DNA of 64,000 nucleotides from Moraxellaceae bacterium. GTDB taxonomy: Bacteria > Pseudomonadota > Gammaproteobacteria > Pseudomonadales > Moraxellaceae. Made by a program: the position numbers and the translations under genes. Where the stretch lies: positions 1 through 64,000 of the forward strand of contig JAUXVU010000001.1 of NCBI GenBank assembly GCA_030680295.1, written 5' to 3'. The notes under the pieces are model-generated. The model was not told the DNA's origin. It did not search any database and was given only the letters and a program-made list of their open reading frames with translations. This document shows, piece after piece, positions 56,859 to 64,000 of this stretch; position 1 is the stretch's first letter; each line of letters opens with the position of its first letter.

Positions 56859-56982
56859 CGCTCTCTTCCATCTCATCATCGGCGGGTACAATGCCACCAT
56901 TATAGGCATGCCAACCGCCTAGCGCACGAGCACTTGTCTATGCCAAACTCAGGATCCTGTCTTTGATCACTGTTATGACTGT

Positions 56983-57777
56983 ATGGAAGCGCTCAACGCT
57001 ACTCTTTCGTTACTCGCAACAATACTCTATCTGGCCACTGCTGGCGCTATTGCGCGCTCATTAGCCCGACGAGAAGCGCCCAACCGAGCATTAAGTTTAA
57101 GCTTGATGATCACGGCTTTAGTTGTGCATGGAGTTTTGCTGCATAACAACTTAGTGCATGCACAAGGACTGCAGTTAGGCTTCTACAGCATCGCCATTTT
57201 GCATGCGTGGTTGGTTGCCATATTAGCCGTGCTGGTGAATGCCTATCGCTCTGTGCAGGGCATCTTCCTTATTGCTGCGCCTTTAGCCGCCATCGAGTTG
57301 TTTGTTGGCAGCCTAGGCCAAGCCAGTACGCCCGTCATTTTAAGTACCGGCATACAAATGCATGTACTGCTCTCAATCTTGGCCTACAGCCTGTTAAGTA
57401 TTGCCGCGCTGCAAGCCATTTTAGTGGGTCTGCAAGAAGCCGCTCTGCGCCAACATAGACGTCAGTTGTTGTTAGCCTTGCCCGCGCTGCAAACCATGGA
57501 GCGCATGTTATTTGAACTGATTGGTATTGGTTTTATTTTACTAAGTGCCGCCATTATTTCCGGCGCTTGGGTGCTTGATGATCCACTGGCACAACAAGTA
57601 GCGCATAAAACGGTATTTACCGTGTTGGCGTGGTTATTATTTGCCACCTTGCTGATTGGTCGGCACTGGCGTGGCTGGCGCGGCAAAACCGCAGTGCGCG
57701 TCACCTTGAGTGGGTTTGCACTGCTATTGCTAGGCTTTATTGGCAGTAAGTTTGTCCTTGAACTAATTTTGAACTAG
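56983..57777 (+). CDS. ypjD: CcsA/YpjD-family inner-membrane protein
   Basis: A 264-residue protein of the cytochrome c assembly (CcsA/YpjD) family with about eight transmembrane helices. The central Q-M-H-V-L-L-S-I-L-A-Y-S-L segment is typical. It is divergent from ffh, a conserved neighbourhood in related bacteria. Its role in cytochrome c maturation is not established. It is 10 bp before the CorC gene. Confidence 0.85.
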   Translation: MEALNATLSLLATILYLATAGAIARSLARREAPNRALSLSLMITALVVHGVLLHNNLVHAQGLQLGFYSIAILHAWLVAILAVLVNAYRSVQGIFLIAAPLAAIELFVGSLGQASTPVILSTGIQMHVLLSILAYSLLSIAALQAILVGLQEAALRQHRRQLLLALPALQTMERMLFELIGIGFILLSAAIISGAWVLDDPLAQQVAHKTVFTVLAWLLFATLLIGRHWRGWRGKTAVRVTLSGFALLLLGFIGSKFVLELILN

Positions 57778-57786
57778 GACATTGCT

Positions 57787-58638
57787 ATGTTGACATTATG
57801 GATCATTGTCCTGCTACTGGTTGTACTGGTGCTGTTAGGCGCTTACTACCTTAGGCTGCGAATGCCACGCGGCAAACGTGCTCGCAGTCGTTACGTCATC
57901 ACCCAGCTACTTAGCCAAATGCTGCTGCCACCACTACATCAGCGCATGTTGCAGGGCTTGTTAGAGCTAGACAATATCACCGTCAATGACATCATGATTC
58001 CGCGCCAAGCCGTCACCGGTGTAGACCTAGAAGACAGCATCGACAGCATCATGCAAGTATTGCGCACCACCCAACACACGCGCTTGCCGGTCTATCGTGG
58101 CGACTTAAATCACACCGTCGGCATTTTGCATATGCGCAATGTGTCGCGCCTAATCGGTCGCGGCCAAATCAGCAAATCGGAATTAGTGCAGTTTTGCCGA
58201 TCGCCTTATTACCTACCAGAACGTACACCACTGCCTTCTCAATTGCTGGAATTCCAAAAGCACCGCCGTCGTCTTGGTTTGGTTGTCGATGAATACGGTG
58301 ATGTGCAGGGCATTGTCACCCTAGAGGCCATTCTGGAAGAGTTAGTGGGTGAGTTCACCACGCGAGCTGCGGACCGTCACCCCGACATTACCCGCGAAAC
58401 CAATAATAGTTATCTAATTGATGGCGCCGCCAGCCTACGCACGATTAACCGCACTTTAGGCTGGGAGCTGCCCAGTCAGGGCTCACGCACATTAAATGGC
58501 TTGCTGCTGGATTATCTGGAAACCATTCCAGAGGCTCCGGTGAGTCTACGTATCAACAACTACCAAATTGATGTGCTACAACTGCGGGGACACTTAATCA
58601 AGTCAGCACGACTCAGCCAACTCAGTGAGTCGGCTTAG
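57787..58638 (+). CDS. CorC/HlyC-family CBS-domain protein, lacking DUF21
   Basis: A 283-residue protein. One N-terminal transmembrane helix (residues 3-24) is followed directly by a helical linker, two CBS domains (V-N-D-I-M-I-P-R near 65, then V-V-D-E-Y-G-D-V-Q-G-I-V-T-L near 170) and a C-terminal CorC/HlyC domain (from about 205). Usual membrane relatives at this locus have a four-helix DUF21/CNNM part and about 420 residues, which is absent here. It may be a regulator or adaptor rather than a transporter. It converges on purT. Confidence 0.85.
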   Translation: MLTLWIIVLLLVVLVLLGAYYLRLRMPRGKRARSRYVITQLLSQMLLPPLHQRMLQGLLELDNITVNDIMIPRQAVTGVDLEDSIDSIMQVLRTTQHTRLPVYRGDLNHTVGILHMRNVSRLIGRGQISKSELVQFCRSPYYLPERTPLPSQLLEFQKHRRRLGLVVDEYGDVQGIVTLEAILEELVGEFTTRAADRHPDITRETNNSYLIDGAASLRTINRTLGWELPSQGSRTLNGLLLDYLETIPEAPVSLRINNYQIDVLQLRGHLIKSARLSQLSESA

Positions 58639-58645
58639 GCTTCAC

Positions 58646-59833
58646 TTACAATGTGACTTGCACCGCATCCATGACATGACGGGCTTTGGCTCGCGCTGCA
58701 TCCACATCATCTGCCAACGCCAAGGCCACGCCTAAGCGACGTTGACCCACCACTTCTGGTTTGCCAAACAAACTAAACGAAGTGTCAGGCTCGGCCAAGG
58801 CATTCGCAAAGCCATTAAACTGCATTTGCTGTGAGTCGCCTTCGACTAATAGTGCCGCCGAAGCTGCCGCACCATGCTGACGAATATTAGGGATCGGTAG
58901 ACCCAAAATCGCACGAGCATGCAAGGCAAATTCCGATAACTGCTGTGACATAAGTGTGACTAAGCCGGTGTCATGTGGGCGGGGTGATACTTCACTAAAC
59001 CAAACCTGGTCACCCTTCACAAACAACTCAACACCAAATAAACCAAAGCCACCTAAGGCAGCAGTAATGCGCTCGGCAATTTCTTGTGATGCGGCCAATG
59101 CAGCCTGAGTCATCGGCTGTGGCTGCCAAGACTCACGATAGTCACCCGCAACCTGCAAATGTCCAATGGGTTCACAGAAAGACACACCGTGAATATGGCG
59201 AACAGTCAGGAGCGTAATTTCATATTCAAAGTCGATAAAGCCTTCAACAATCACACGACCACCACCGGCACGGCCACCTGACTGTGCGTACTCCCATGCG
59301 GCTTTCACATCAGCTTCGGTTTTCACCACACTTTGGCCTTTGCCCGAAGACGACATAATGGGTTTGACCACACAAGGCATACCCACTTGCTTAATGGCCG
59401 CTTCAAAATCAACCAAGTTGTCGGCAAACACAAAGGGAGAGGTAGGAATGCTTAAGGTCTCAGCCGCCAGACGACGAATGCCTTCACGATTCATGGTCAG
59501 CTGTGCCGCACGTGCTGTTGGCACTACATGCCAACCTTCAGCTTCTAAAGCGACTAGCTCATCGGTCGCAATCGCTTCAATTTCCGGCACAATTAACGCT
59601 GGCTTTTCTAACTCCACGACACGACGCAACGCGGCGCCATCCAACATGGAAATGACATGACTACGATCAGCAACCTGCATACCCGGCGCGTTGGCATAGC
59701 GATCTACGGCAATCACTTCGCAGCCCAAACGCTTGAGCTCAATAATGACCTCACGGCCCAACTCCCCTGCCCCTAATAACAACACACGAACGGCGGACGA
59801 CGAAAATGGGGTGCCAAGCTGTGACAGATTCAT
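58646..59833 (-). CDS. purT: Formate-dependent phosphoribosylglycinamide formyltransferase
   Basis: A 395-residue ATP-grasp enzyme that makes formyl-GAR from GAR, formate and ATP in purine synthesis. It has an N-terminal Rossmann-like part ([11 protein letters not shown]), the ATP-grasp lysine and loop [12 protein letters not shown], and [10 protein letters not shown]. It overlaps the upstream DUF1289 gene by 4 bp. Confidence 0.96.
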   Translation of the reverse strand: MNLSQLGTPFSSSAVRVLLLGAGELGREVIIELKRLGCEVIAVDRYANAPGMQVADRSHVISMLDGAALRRVVELEKPALIVPEIEAIATDELVALEAEGWHVVPTARAAQLTMNREGIRRLAAETLSIPTSPFVFADNLVDFEAAIKQVGMPCVVKPIMSSSGKGQSVVKTEADVKAAWEYAQSGGRAGGGRVIVEGFIDFEYEITLLTVRHIHGVSFCEPIGHLQVAGDYRESWQPQPMTQAALAASQEIAERITAALGGFGLFGVELFVKGDQVWFSEVSPRPHDTGLVTLMSQQLSEFALHARAILGLPIPNIRQHGAAASAALLVEGDSQQMQFNGFANALAEPDTSFSLFGKPEVVGQRRLGVALALADDVDAARAKARHVMDAVQVTL

Positions 59834-60081
59834 GCAGGGGGCTCCTGAGCGGTATTAAACGGATGGCATAGTTTAGCCGCGTTCAGGCGTTGCTGGCGAA
59901 TTCGATTGATAATGCGCTGTTGATGCTTGGGGGATAAATGTGGCCATGACTGAATTTCAGCCATGCTACGCAGGCAGCCGACACAGCTTTGATTGGCATC
60001 TAATAAACAGCGCCCTATGCAGGGCGACGACACTGATTTAAGCAACGTAAGCAGCCTCGTTTGCAAAGCTGCATGCTGCAA
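59830..60081 (-). CDS. DUF1289 small cysteine-motif protein
   Basis: An 83-residue protein with the DUF1289 pattern C-I-G-R-C-x(7)-C-V-G-C-L-R-S (from about residue 21) and the following W segment. The four cysteines suggest a metal or cluster site. The function is unknown. It overlaps purT by 4 bp and is probably co-transcribed. Confidence 0.85.
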   Translation of the reverse strand: MQHAALQTRLLTLLKSVSSPCIGRCLLDANQSCVGCLRSMAEIQSWPHLSPKHQQRIINRIRQQRLNAAKLCHPFNTAQEPPA

Positions 60082-60112
60082 AAACCCAAACTTAAACTAC
60101 ATGCCACAAACC

Positions 60113-60643
60113 CTAATCAGTCTGCGGCTTCATGCTTTCGCGAAATTGCTTTGCGTTGTGCACATAATGCTGGGCACTGAGCATTAGCATTTGTTGTTCA
60201 GGCTCAGACAAGGTACGCACCACTTTACCCGGGGCGCCAACTACTAATGACCCATCCGGAATTTCTTTGCCTTCTGGAATTAATGCTTTTGCACCGATAA
60301 TGCAGCCCTTGCCAATTTTGGCGCCGTTTAACACCACCGCACCAATGCCAATTAACGAACCATCACCAATTTCGCAGCCGTGCAGCATAGCTTGGTGACC
60401 GATGGTGACATTGTCACCAATCACCAACGGTTTACCAAAGTCAGCATGTAACACCGAGCCATCTTGCACATTGGTATTGGCACCAATAGTGATTAACTCA
60501 CAATCACCACGCACCACGGCGTTAAACCACACACTGGCGTTATCGCCTAAGCTAACCGAGCCCACCACCGTGGCATTGTCCGCTACCCAATAATCGCCTA
60601 AGCAGGTCACACGTCGCTCACCCAAGCTATATAGCATTGGCAC
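60113..60643 (-). CDS. Gamma-class carbonic anhydrase-like protein (YrdA family)
   Basis: A 176-residue left-handed beta-helix protein built from hexapeptide repeats ([13 protein letters not shown]). The metal-ligand histidines lie in S-V-L-H-A-D and I-G-H-Q-A-M-L-H-G. Members bind zinc; many have no proven carbonic anhydrase activity. It lies between NUDIX and DUF1289 genes. Confidence 0.9.
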   Translation of the reverse strand: MPMLYSLGERRVTCLGDYWVADNATVVGSVSLGDNASVWFNAVVRGDCELITIGANTNVQDGSVLHADFGKPLVIGDNVTIGHQAMLHGCEIGDGSLIGIGAVVLNGAKIGKGCIIGAKALIPEGKEIPDGSLVVGAPGKVVRTLSEPEQQMLMLSAQHYVHNAKQFRESMKPQTD

Positions 60644-60660
60644 ACCCTCTTTTTTTAATG

Positions 60661-61281
60661 TTATGAAATTGGCCCTTTAGCCGACATAAACGCCGGCAAC
60701 ACCGGCGGCCAAGGAAAGTCGACATGATGATTTAGGCCATGGGCCAAAAAGTCCACCACCAACTTCGCTGTCAAACCCCAAATAATGTAGTCATCATAAC
60801 GATAACAAGGCACTACCAAATCAATGCCCCGGAAGTTAATGCGATAGTCACGTGCCGGTCTTTCTTCCATAAAAAACCGCAACGGCACCTGAAACACACT
60901 TTCAATTTCCTCAGGATTACCCACGATTTTGGGCTGCCCTTGCACCAAGCCTACCACCGGCTGCACCAACAAACCGGCCTTTGATCGTGTCGGTTTTAAA
61001 CTACCAATGACTTCAACACAGTCACAGGGCAGAGCCACTTCCTCTTCACTTTCACGCAGAGCCGTCATCGCTAAATGCACATCTTGTGGCTCAAAACGAC
61101 CACCGGGAAACGCAACCTCACCCGCATGTGAGTTCATATGCAGCGCACGTCGTGTCATCAGCAGAGCCGGCTCGCTATCTTGAATAATAGGCATTAACAC
61201 GGCCGCATCAGCCTGCGACAATAACGCCGCCTGAGGGTCAAAGTTTTTGCGTAGTGTTTGAATCAGTGCATGTTCAGTCAT
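60661..61281 (-). CDS. NUDIX hydrolase, CoA pyrophosphatase type
   Basis: A 206-residue protein with the NUDIX box G-G-R-F-E-P-Q-D-x(8)-R-E-S-E-E-E-V (about residues 59-80), close to NudL/YeaB, which hydrolyse CoA and related compounds. It is divergent from a second NUDIX gene; the start codons are about 100 bp apart. Confidence 0.88.
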   Translation of the reverse strand: MTEHALIQTLRKNFDPQAALLSQADAAVLMPIIQDSEPALLMTRRALHMNSHAGEVAFPGGRFEPQDVHLAMTALRESEEEVALPCDCVEVIGSLKPTRSKAGLLVQPVVGLVQGQPKIVGNPEEIESVFQVPLRFFMEERPARDYRINFRGIDLVVPCYRYDDYIIWGLTAKLVVDFLAHGLNHHVDFPWPPVLPAFMSAKGPIS

Positions 61282-61381
61282 GACCCGATATTACACAGAC
61301 TGGTTGAATTCTGGCAGTAGCTGTAGCAGAGAAATCCCAAACAGAGTCGGTATACTGTTGTTTATTAACCGAGGGCAACTT

Positions 61382-61936
61382 ATGAAGTTTTGCAGCAAAT
61401 GTGGTCACACCGTCGAGCATCGTATTCCCGAAGGCGATACTCGCCTGCGCCATATTTGCCCAAGCTGCCACACCGTGCATTACCAAAATCCCAACATCAT
61501 TGCTGGTTGCTTGCCCGTGTGGGAAGGCAAAGTATTGTTATGTCGCCGAGCGATTGAGCCCCGTTATGGTTTTTGGACATTGCCCGCTGGTTTTATGGAA
61601 AACGGTGAAACGGTAGCAGAAGGTGCCGCACGCGAAACCTGGGAAGAAGCCGAAGCCAACGTCAAAGACCTGCAGCTCTACACCATTTTTAACATTCCCT
61701 ACATCAACCAGGTCTATATGCTGTTTCGCGGCGACTTGGTCGATGGCAAATACGGCGTTGGTGTGGAGTCCTTAGAAACCCGACTGTTTAACGAAGATGA
61801 AATCCCTTGGGATGAACTAGCGTTTCGCTCAGTCAAGCTCACGCTGCGTCATTACTTTGTCGATCGCGTTAATAATGAGTTTCCCGTGCATATTGCTGAT
61901 CTTCGCCTGCCTAGCACCCCCAAAAGCACACCTTAA
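61382..61936 (+). CDS. NUDIX hydrolase with N-terminal zinc ribbon
   Basis: A 184-residue protein. A four-cysteine zinc ribbon (C-S-K-C and C-P-S-C, residues 3-29) is followed by a NUDIX domain with G-F-M-E-N-G-E-T-V-A-E-G-A-A-R-E-T-W-E-E-A; the last Gly of the box is replaced by Ala-Glu. It is related to NudC-like and ADP-ribose pyrophosphatases. The ATG at 61382 has GAGGG upstream; a longer frame from 61280 would overlap the divergent gene. Confidence 0.88.
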   Translation: MKFCSKCGHTVEHRIPEGDTRLRHICPSCHTVHYQNPNIIAGCLPVWEGKVLLCRRAIEPRYGFWTLPAGFMENGETVAEGAARETWEEAEANVKDLQLYTIFNIPYINQVYMLFRGDLVDGKYGVGVESLETRLFNEDEIPWDELAFRSVKLTLRHYFVDRVNNEFPVHIADLRLPSTPKSTP

Positions 61937-62053
61937 ATCGGCTGCGTCCATTTTGACGGTGCGTTAAGTCATTTAAGTCAATGCAAGCCTGCCGCTTTCA
62001 GGCACTATCGAAGAACGTGAACAATAAGTCACAGGCCCTAATCGGAGATAATA

Positions 62054-63358
62054 ATGAAAATGGTAGACCTACAAGGTGCTGGCTTGAGCATGCTCAGCCG
62101 CATGGCGCAATCCGAGTTGATTGACAGCCTAAAACTGCGTAAGCCCTTTGAAAAACTCCTGTACCGAGGCAGCAAAGCAGGCTTCCAAGTCATTGGTGCC
62201 ACGGCACGTGCATTTAAATCCACCGATAAAAAGCCACGCGAGCGACTGCCCGCGCCAGTTCGCACTGACCTATTCGACTTAAACCTGACTAACGAACAAC
62301 AAATGATTCGTGAGTCGGTACAGCGTTTTGCCGCTGAAGTCCTCTATCCTTTAGCACATAAGTCCGATGAAGCAGTCAGCTTACCGGCTGATTTACGCGC
62401 CCAAGCTGCCGAATTAGGGCTGGCGTATTATGCGGTGCCAGAAGCCATGGGCGGTGCCGCCAGTGAACAATCTGTTGTGACTCAAATGTTGGCCGCCGAA
62501 GACCTAGCTCATGGTGACTTCAGTCTAGCCGCTGCCATTTTGGCACCAATCAGTGTTGCCAATGCACTGACTCGCTGGGGCACCGCCGAACAACAAAGTC
62601 GTTATTTACCCGCTTTTGCCAGCGAACAAGCACCCGTTGCCAGCATTGCTGTCAATGAAGCCACGCCCTTATTTAACCCGTATAAATTAAGCACAACGGC
62701 CAAGCGTAGTGGAGATGGCTTTGTACTTAATGGTGAAAAAAGCCTAGTGCTCTGTGGTGCTGATGCTGAGTTGGTGTTAGTTGCCGCCATGTTAGATGAC
62801 AAACCCGCTTTGTTTATTGTCGAAGGTGGCAGTGAAGGCATGCGCTGGATGAGTGACGAGGCCATGGGCCTTAAAGCGACTGGCACCATGAAGCTGCGTT
62901 TAGATAATTTAACGCTACCCGCTGATGCACTGTTGGGTGACCAAGACTTTGATTACCAACAACTCTTAGACTTTGGTTATTTGGCTTGGTGTGCACTGGC
63001 CGTGGGTACTGCTCAGGCCGTCTTAGATTATGTGATTCCCTACTGTAATGATCGTGTTGCCTTTGGCGAACCGATTTCACACCGTCAAGGTGTGGCCTTC
63101 ATGATTGCTGATCTGGCGGTCGAAATTGACAGTATGCGCATGCTGACTTGGAATGCCGCATCCCTGGCTGAAGCCGGCAAACCATTTCATCGCGAAGCCT
63201 ATTTGGCGCGTCTGTTGTGTGCAGAAAAATCCATGCAAATTGGCACTAACGGTGTGCAGCTATTGGGTGGCCATGGCTTTACCAAAGAGCATCCGGTGGA
63301 GCGCTGGTATCGTGACCTGCGTTTTGTTGCTATCGCCCACGGCGGCCTACACCTCTAA
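62054..63358 (+). CDS. Acyl-CoA dehydrogenase family protein with atypical active site
   Basis: A 434-residue protein. After a ~70-residue N-terminal extension comes the acyl-CoA dehydrogenase fold: an N-terminal helical domain, a middle beta domain (S-I-A-V-N-E-A and D-G-F-V-L-N-G-E-K) and a C-terminal helical bundle (F-G-E-P-I-S-H-R-Q-G). Two places where the family carries its catalytic glutamate do not have it: the C-terminal E-G-T reads H-G-G (A-H-G-G-L-H-L), and the isovaleryl-type R-E-A-F-G reads R-V-A-F-G. It may act in a complex with the next gene's product or on another substrate. CGGAGA precedes the ATG. Confidence 0.85.
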   Translation: MKMVDLQGAGLSMLSRMAQSELIDSLKLRKPFEKLLYRGSKAGFQVIGATARAFKSTDKKPRERLPAPVRTDLFDLNLTNEQQMIRESVQRFAAEVLYPLAHKSDEAVSLPADLRAQAAELGLAYYAVPEAMGGAASEQSVVTQMLAAEDLAHGDFSLAAAILAPISVANALTRWGTAEQQSRYLPAFASEQAPVASIAVNEATPLFNPYKLSTTAKRSGDGFVLNGEKSLVLCGADAELVLVAAMLDDKPALFIVEGGSEGMRWMSDEAMGLKATGTMKLRLDNLTLPADALLGDQDFDYQQLLDFGYLAWCALAVGTAQAVLDYVIPYCNDRVAFGEPISHRQGVAFMIADLAVEIDSMRMLTWNAASLAEAGKPFHREAYLARLLCAEKSMQIGTNGVQLLGGHGFTKEHPVERWYRDLRFVAIAHGGLHL

Positions 63359-63381
63359 GCCTGACTTTCGAGATCGACATC

Positions 63382-64000
63382 ATGAATTTACAAAATCCAA
63401 AGAAATACAGCATGTTAGTCACTCAGGCACGGCAAGTGGCTGACACCTTTTACCGTCCTATTTCACGCAAATATGACAAAGCCGAGCATGCCTACCCAAA
63501 AGAGCTGGACATGTTGGCATCGCTATTAGACGGCATGAATGAAGGCGCTGATGAATCCACGGGTGCTACCAGCGCCAGCAAACGTCCGTCTAATAATCAA
63601 GACACGGGCAACAAAAATGGCGGCAACTTATCCGCTCTGTTAGGTGTGATGGAGCTTTGCTACGGCGATGTCGGTCTGTTGCTTGCTATCCCACGCCAAG
63701 GTTTGGGCAACGCAGCCATTGCGGCAGTGGCCAATGATGAGCAGCTGGCGCGTTTTAAAGGTAAATGGGCTGCTATGGCCATTACCGAACCCGGCTGTGG
63801 TTCAGACTCGGCAGCCATTCGCACCACCGCCGTTAAGGATGGTGATGACTATATTTTGAATGGTGAAAAAATCTATGTGACTTCCGGCGCCCGCGCCGAA
63901 GCCGTTGTGGTTTGGGCCACCTTGGATAAAAACCTAGGCAAAGCAGCGATTAAGTCCTTTGTTGTCGAACATGGCACACCGGGCATGGAAGTTACTCGCT
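63382..64000 (+). CDS. Acyl-CoA dehydrogenase, 3' end beyond the window
   Basis: A partial gene of at least 206 codons that starts with M-N-L-Q-N-P-K-K-Y at ATG 63382 and runs open to the last base. It has the substrate- and FAD-binding segment M-A-I-T-E-P-G-C-G-S-D-S and I-L-N-G-E-K-I-Y-V-T-S-G, typical of acyl-CoA dehydrogenases. A low-complexity Asn/Gly/Ser-rich loop lies at about residues 50-76. It starts 23 bp after the previous dehydrogenase, so the two are co-transcribed and may act together in fatty acid or acyl-CoA oxidation. Confidence 0.9.
   Translation, partial: MNLQNPKKYSMLVTQARQVADTFYRPISRKYDKAEHAYPKELDMLASLLDGMNEGADESTGATSASKRPSNNQDTGNKNGGNLSALLGVMELCYGDVGLLLAIPRQGLGNAAIAAVANDEQLARFKGKWAAMAITEPGCGSDSAAIRTTAVKDGDDYILNGEKIYVTSGARAEAVVVWATLDKNLGKAAIKSFVVEHGTPGMEVTR

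Noticed and set aside
61274-61486. Small gene antisense to the start of the zinc-ribbon NUDIX gene
   Set aside because: Overlaps two well-supported gene starts and shows no protein features.

Overview
The window looks like a chromosomal segment of a gammaproteobacterium, most likely a Moraxellales-type or Pseudomonas-related organism of roughly 50% GC. The evidence is the set and order of housekeeping genes: csrA-lysC-alaS-recX-recA-pncC, mutS-fdxA, a BfmR/BfmS-like two-component pair divergent from nrdAB (an arrangement I associate with Acinetobacter), and rpsP-rimM-trmD-rplS, xerD, dsbC, hom-thrC-recJ-prfB-lysS. Placement below order level cannot be settled from this sequence alone.

Layout. 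Positions 1-4140 are an AT-rich accessory island abutting the 3' end of tRNA-Ser(GCU). It holds an AbiE-like nucleotidyltransferase/HTH toxin-antitoxin pair with a 37-bp palindromic operator, an AlpA-type HTH protein, and a ColE1-type mobilization pair (MobC-like protein plus HEN relaxase with all signature residues), with a candidate oriT. From 4.2 to 10.8 kb lie the csrA/lysC/alaS/recX/recA/pncC genes, with a clear LexA box before recA. From 10.8 to 18.1 kb is a + strand block: two iron-type alcohol dehydrogenases, a hotdog thioesterase, a succinate-semialdehyde-type dehydrogenase, mutS and fdxA. From 18.5 to 25.9 kb are bfmS/bfmR-like genes and nrdAB, separated by a regulatory region with phased DnaA-box-like sites and NrdR-box candidates. 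From 25.9 to 37.4 kb are an exported SMP-30-like protein, an RND efflux pair behind an 18-bp-arm palindrome, tcdA, the pnt transhydrogenase genes, an OmpA-family porin and an unusual collagen-like, cysteine-repeat lipoprotein. From 37.4 to 48.3 kb is core metabolism and translation on the - strand, including prfB with its programmed +1 frameshift.

The most distinctive region is 49.3-55.4 kb, a tight six-gene - strand operon just after ffh: DprE1-like oxidase, DprE2-like reductase, HAD phosphatase, UbiA-family phosphoribosyl-polyprenol synthase, LPG-synthase-type flippase and a GT39/ArnT-type glycosyltransferase. Together they could make, flip and transfer polyprenyl-phospho-D-arabinose (or ribose), chemistry best known from mycobacterial arabinan synthesis. 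The last 7 kb hold ffh, a CcsA-like protein, a short CorC protein, purT, a DUF1289 protein, a gamma-class carbonic anhydrase-like protein, two NUDIX hydrolases and two acyl-CoA dehydrogenase genes, the second cut off by the window edge.
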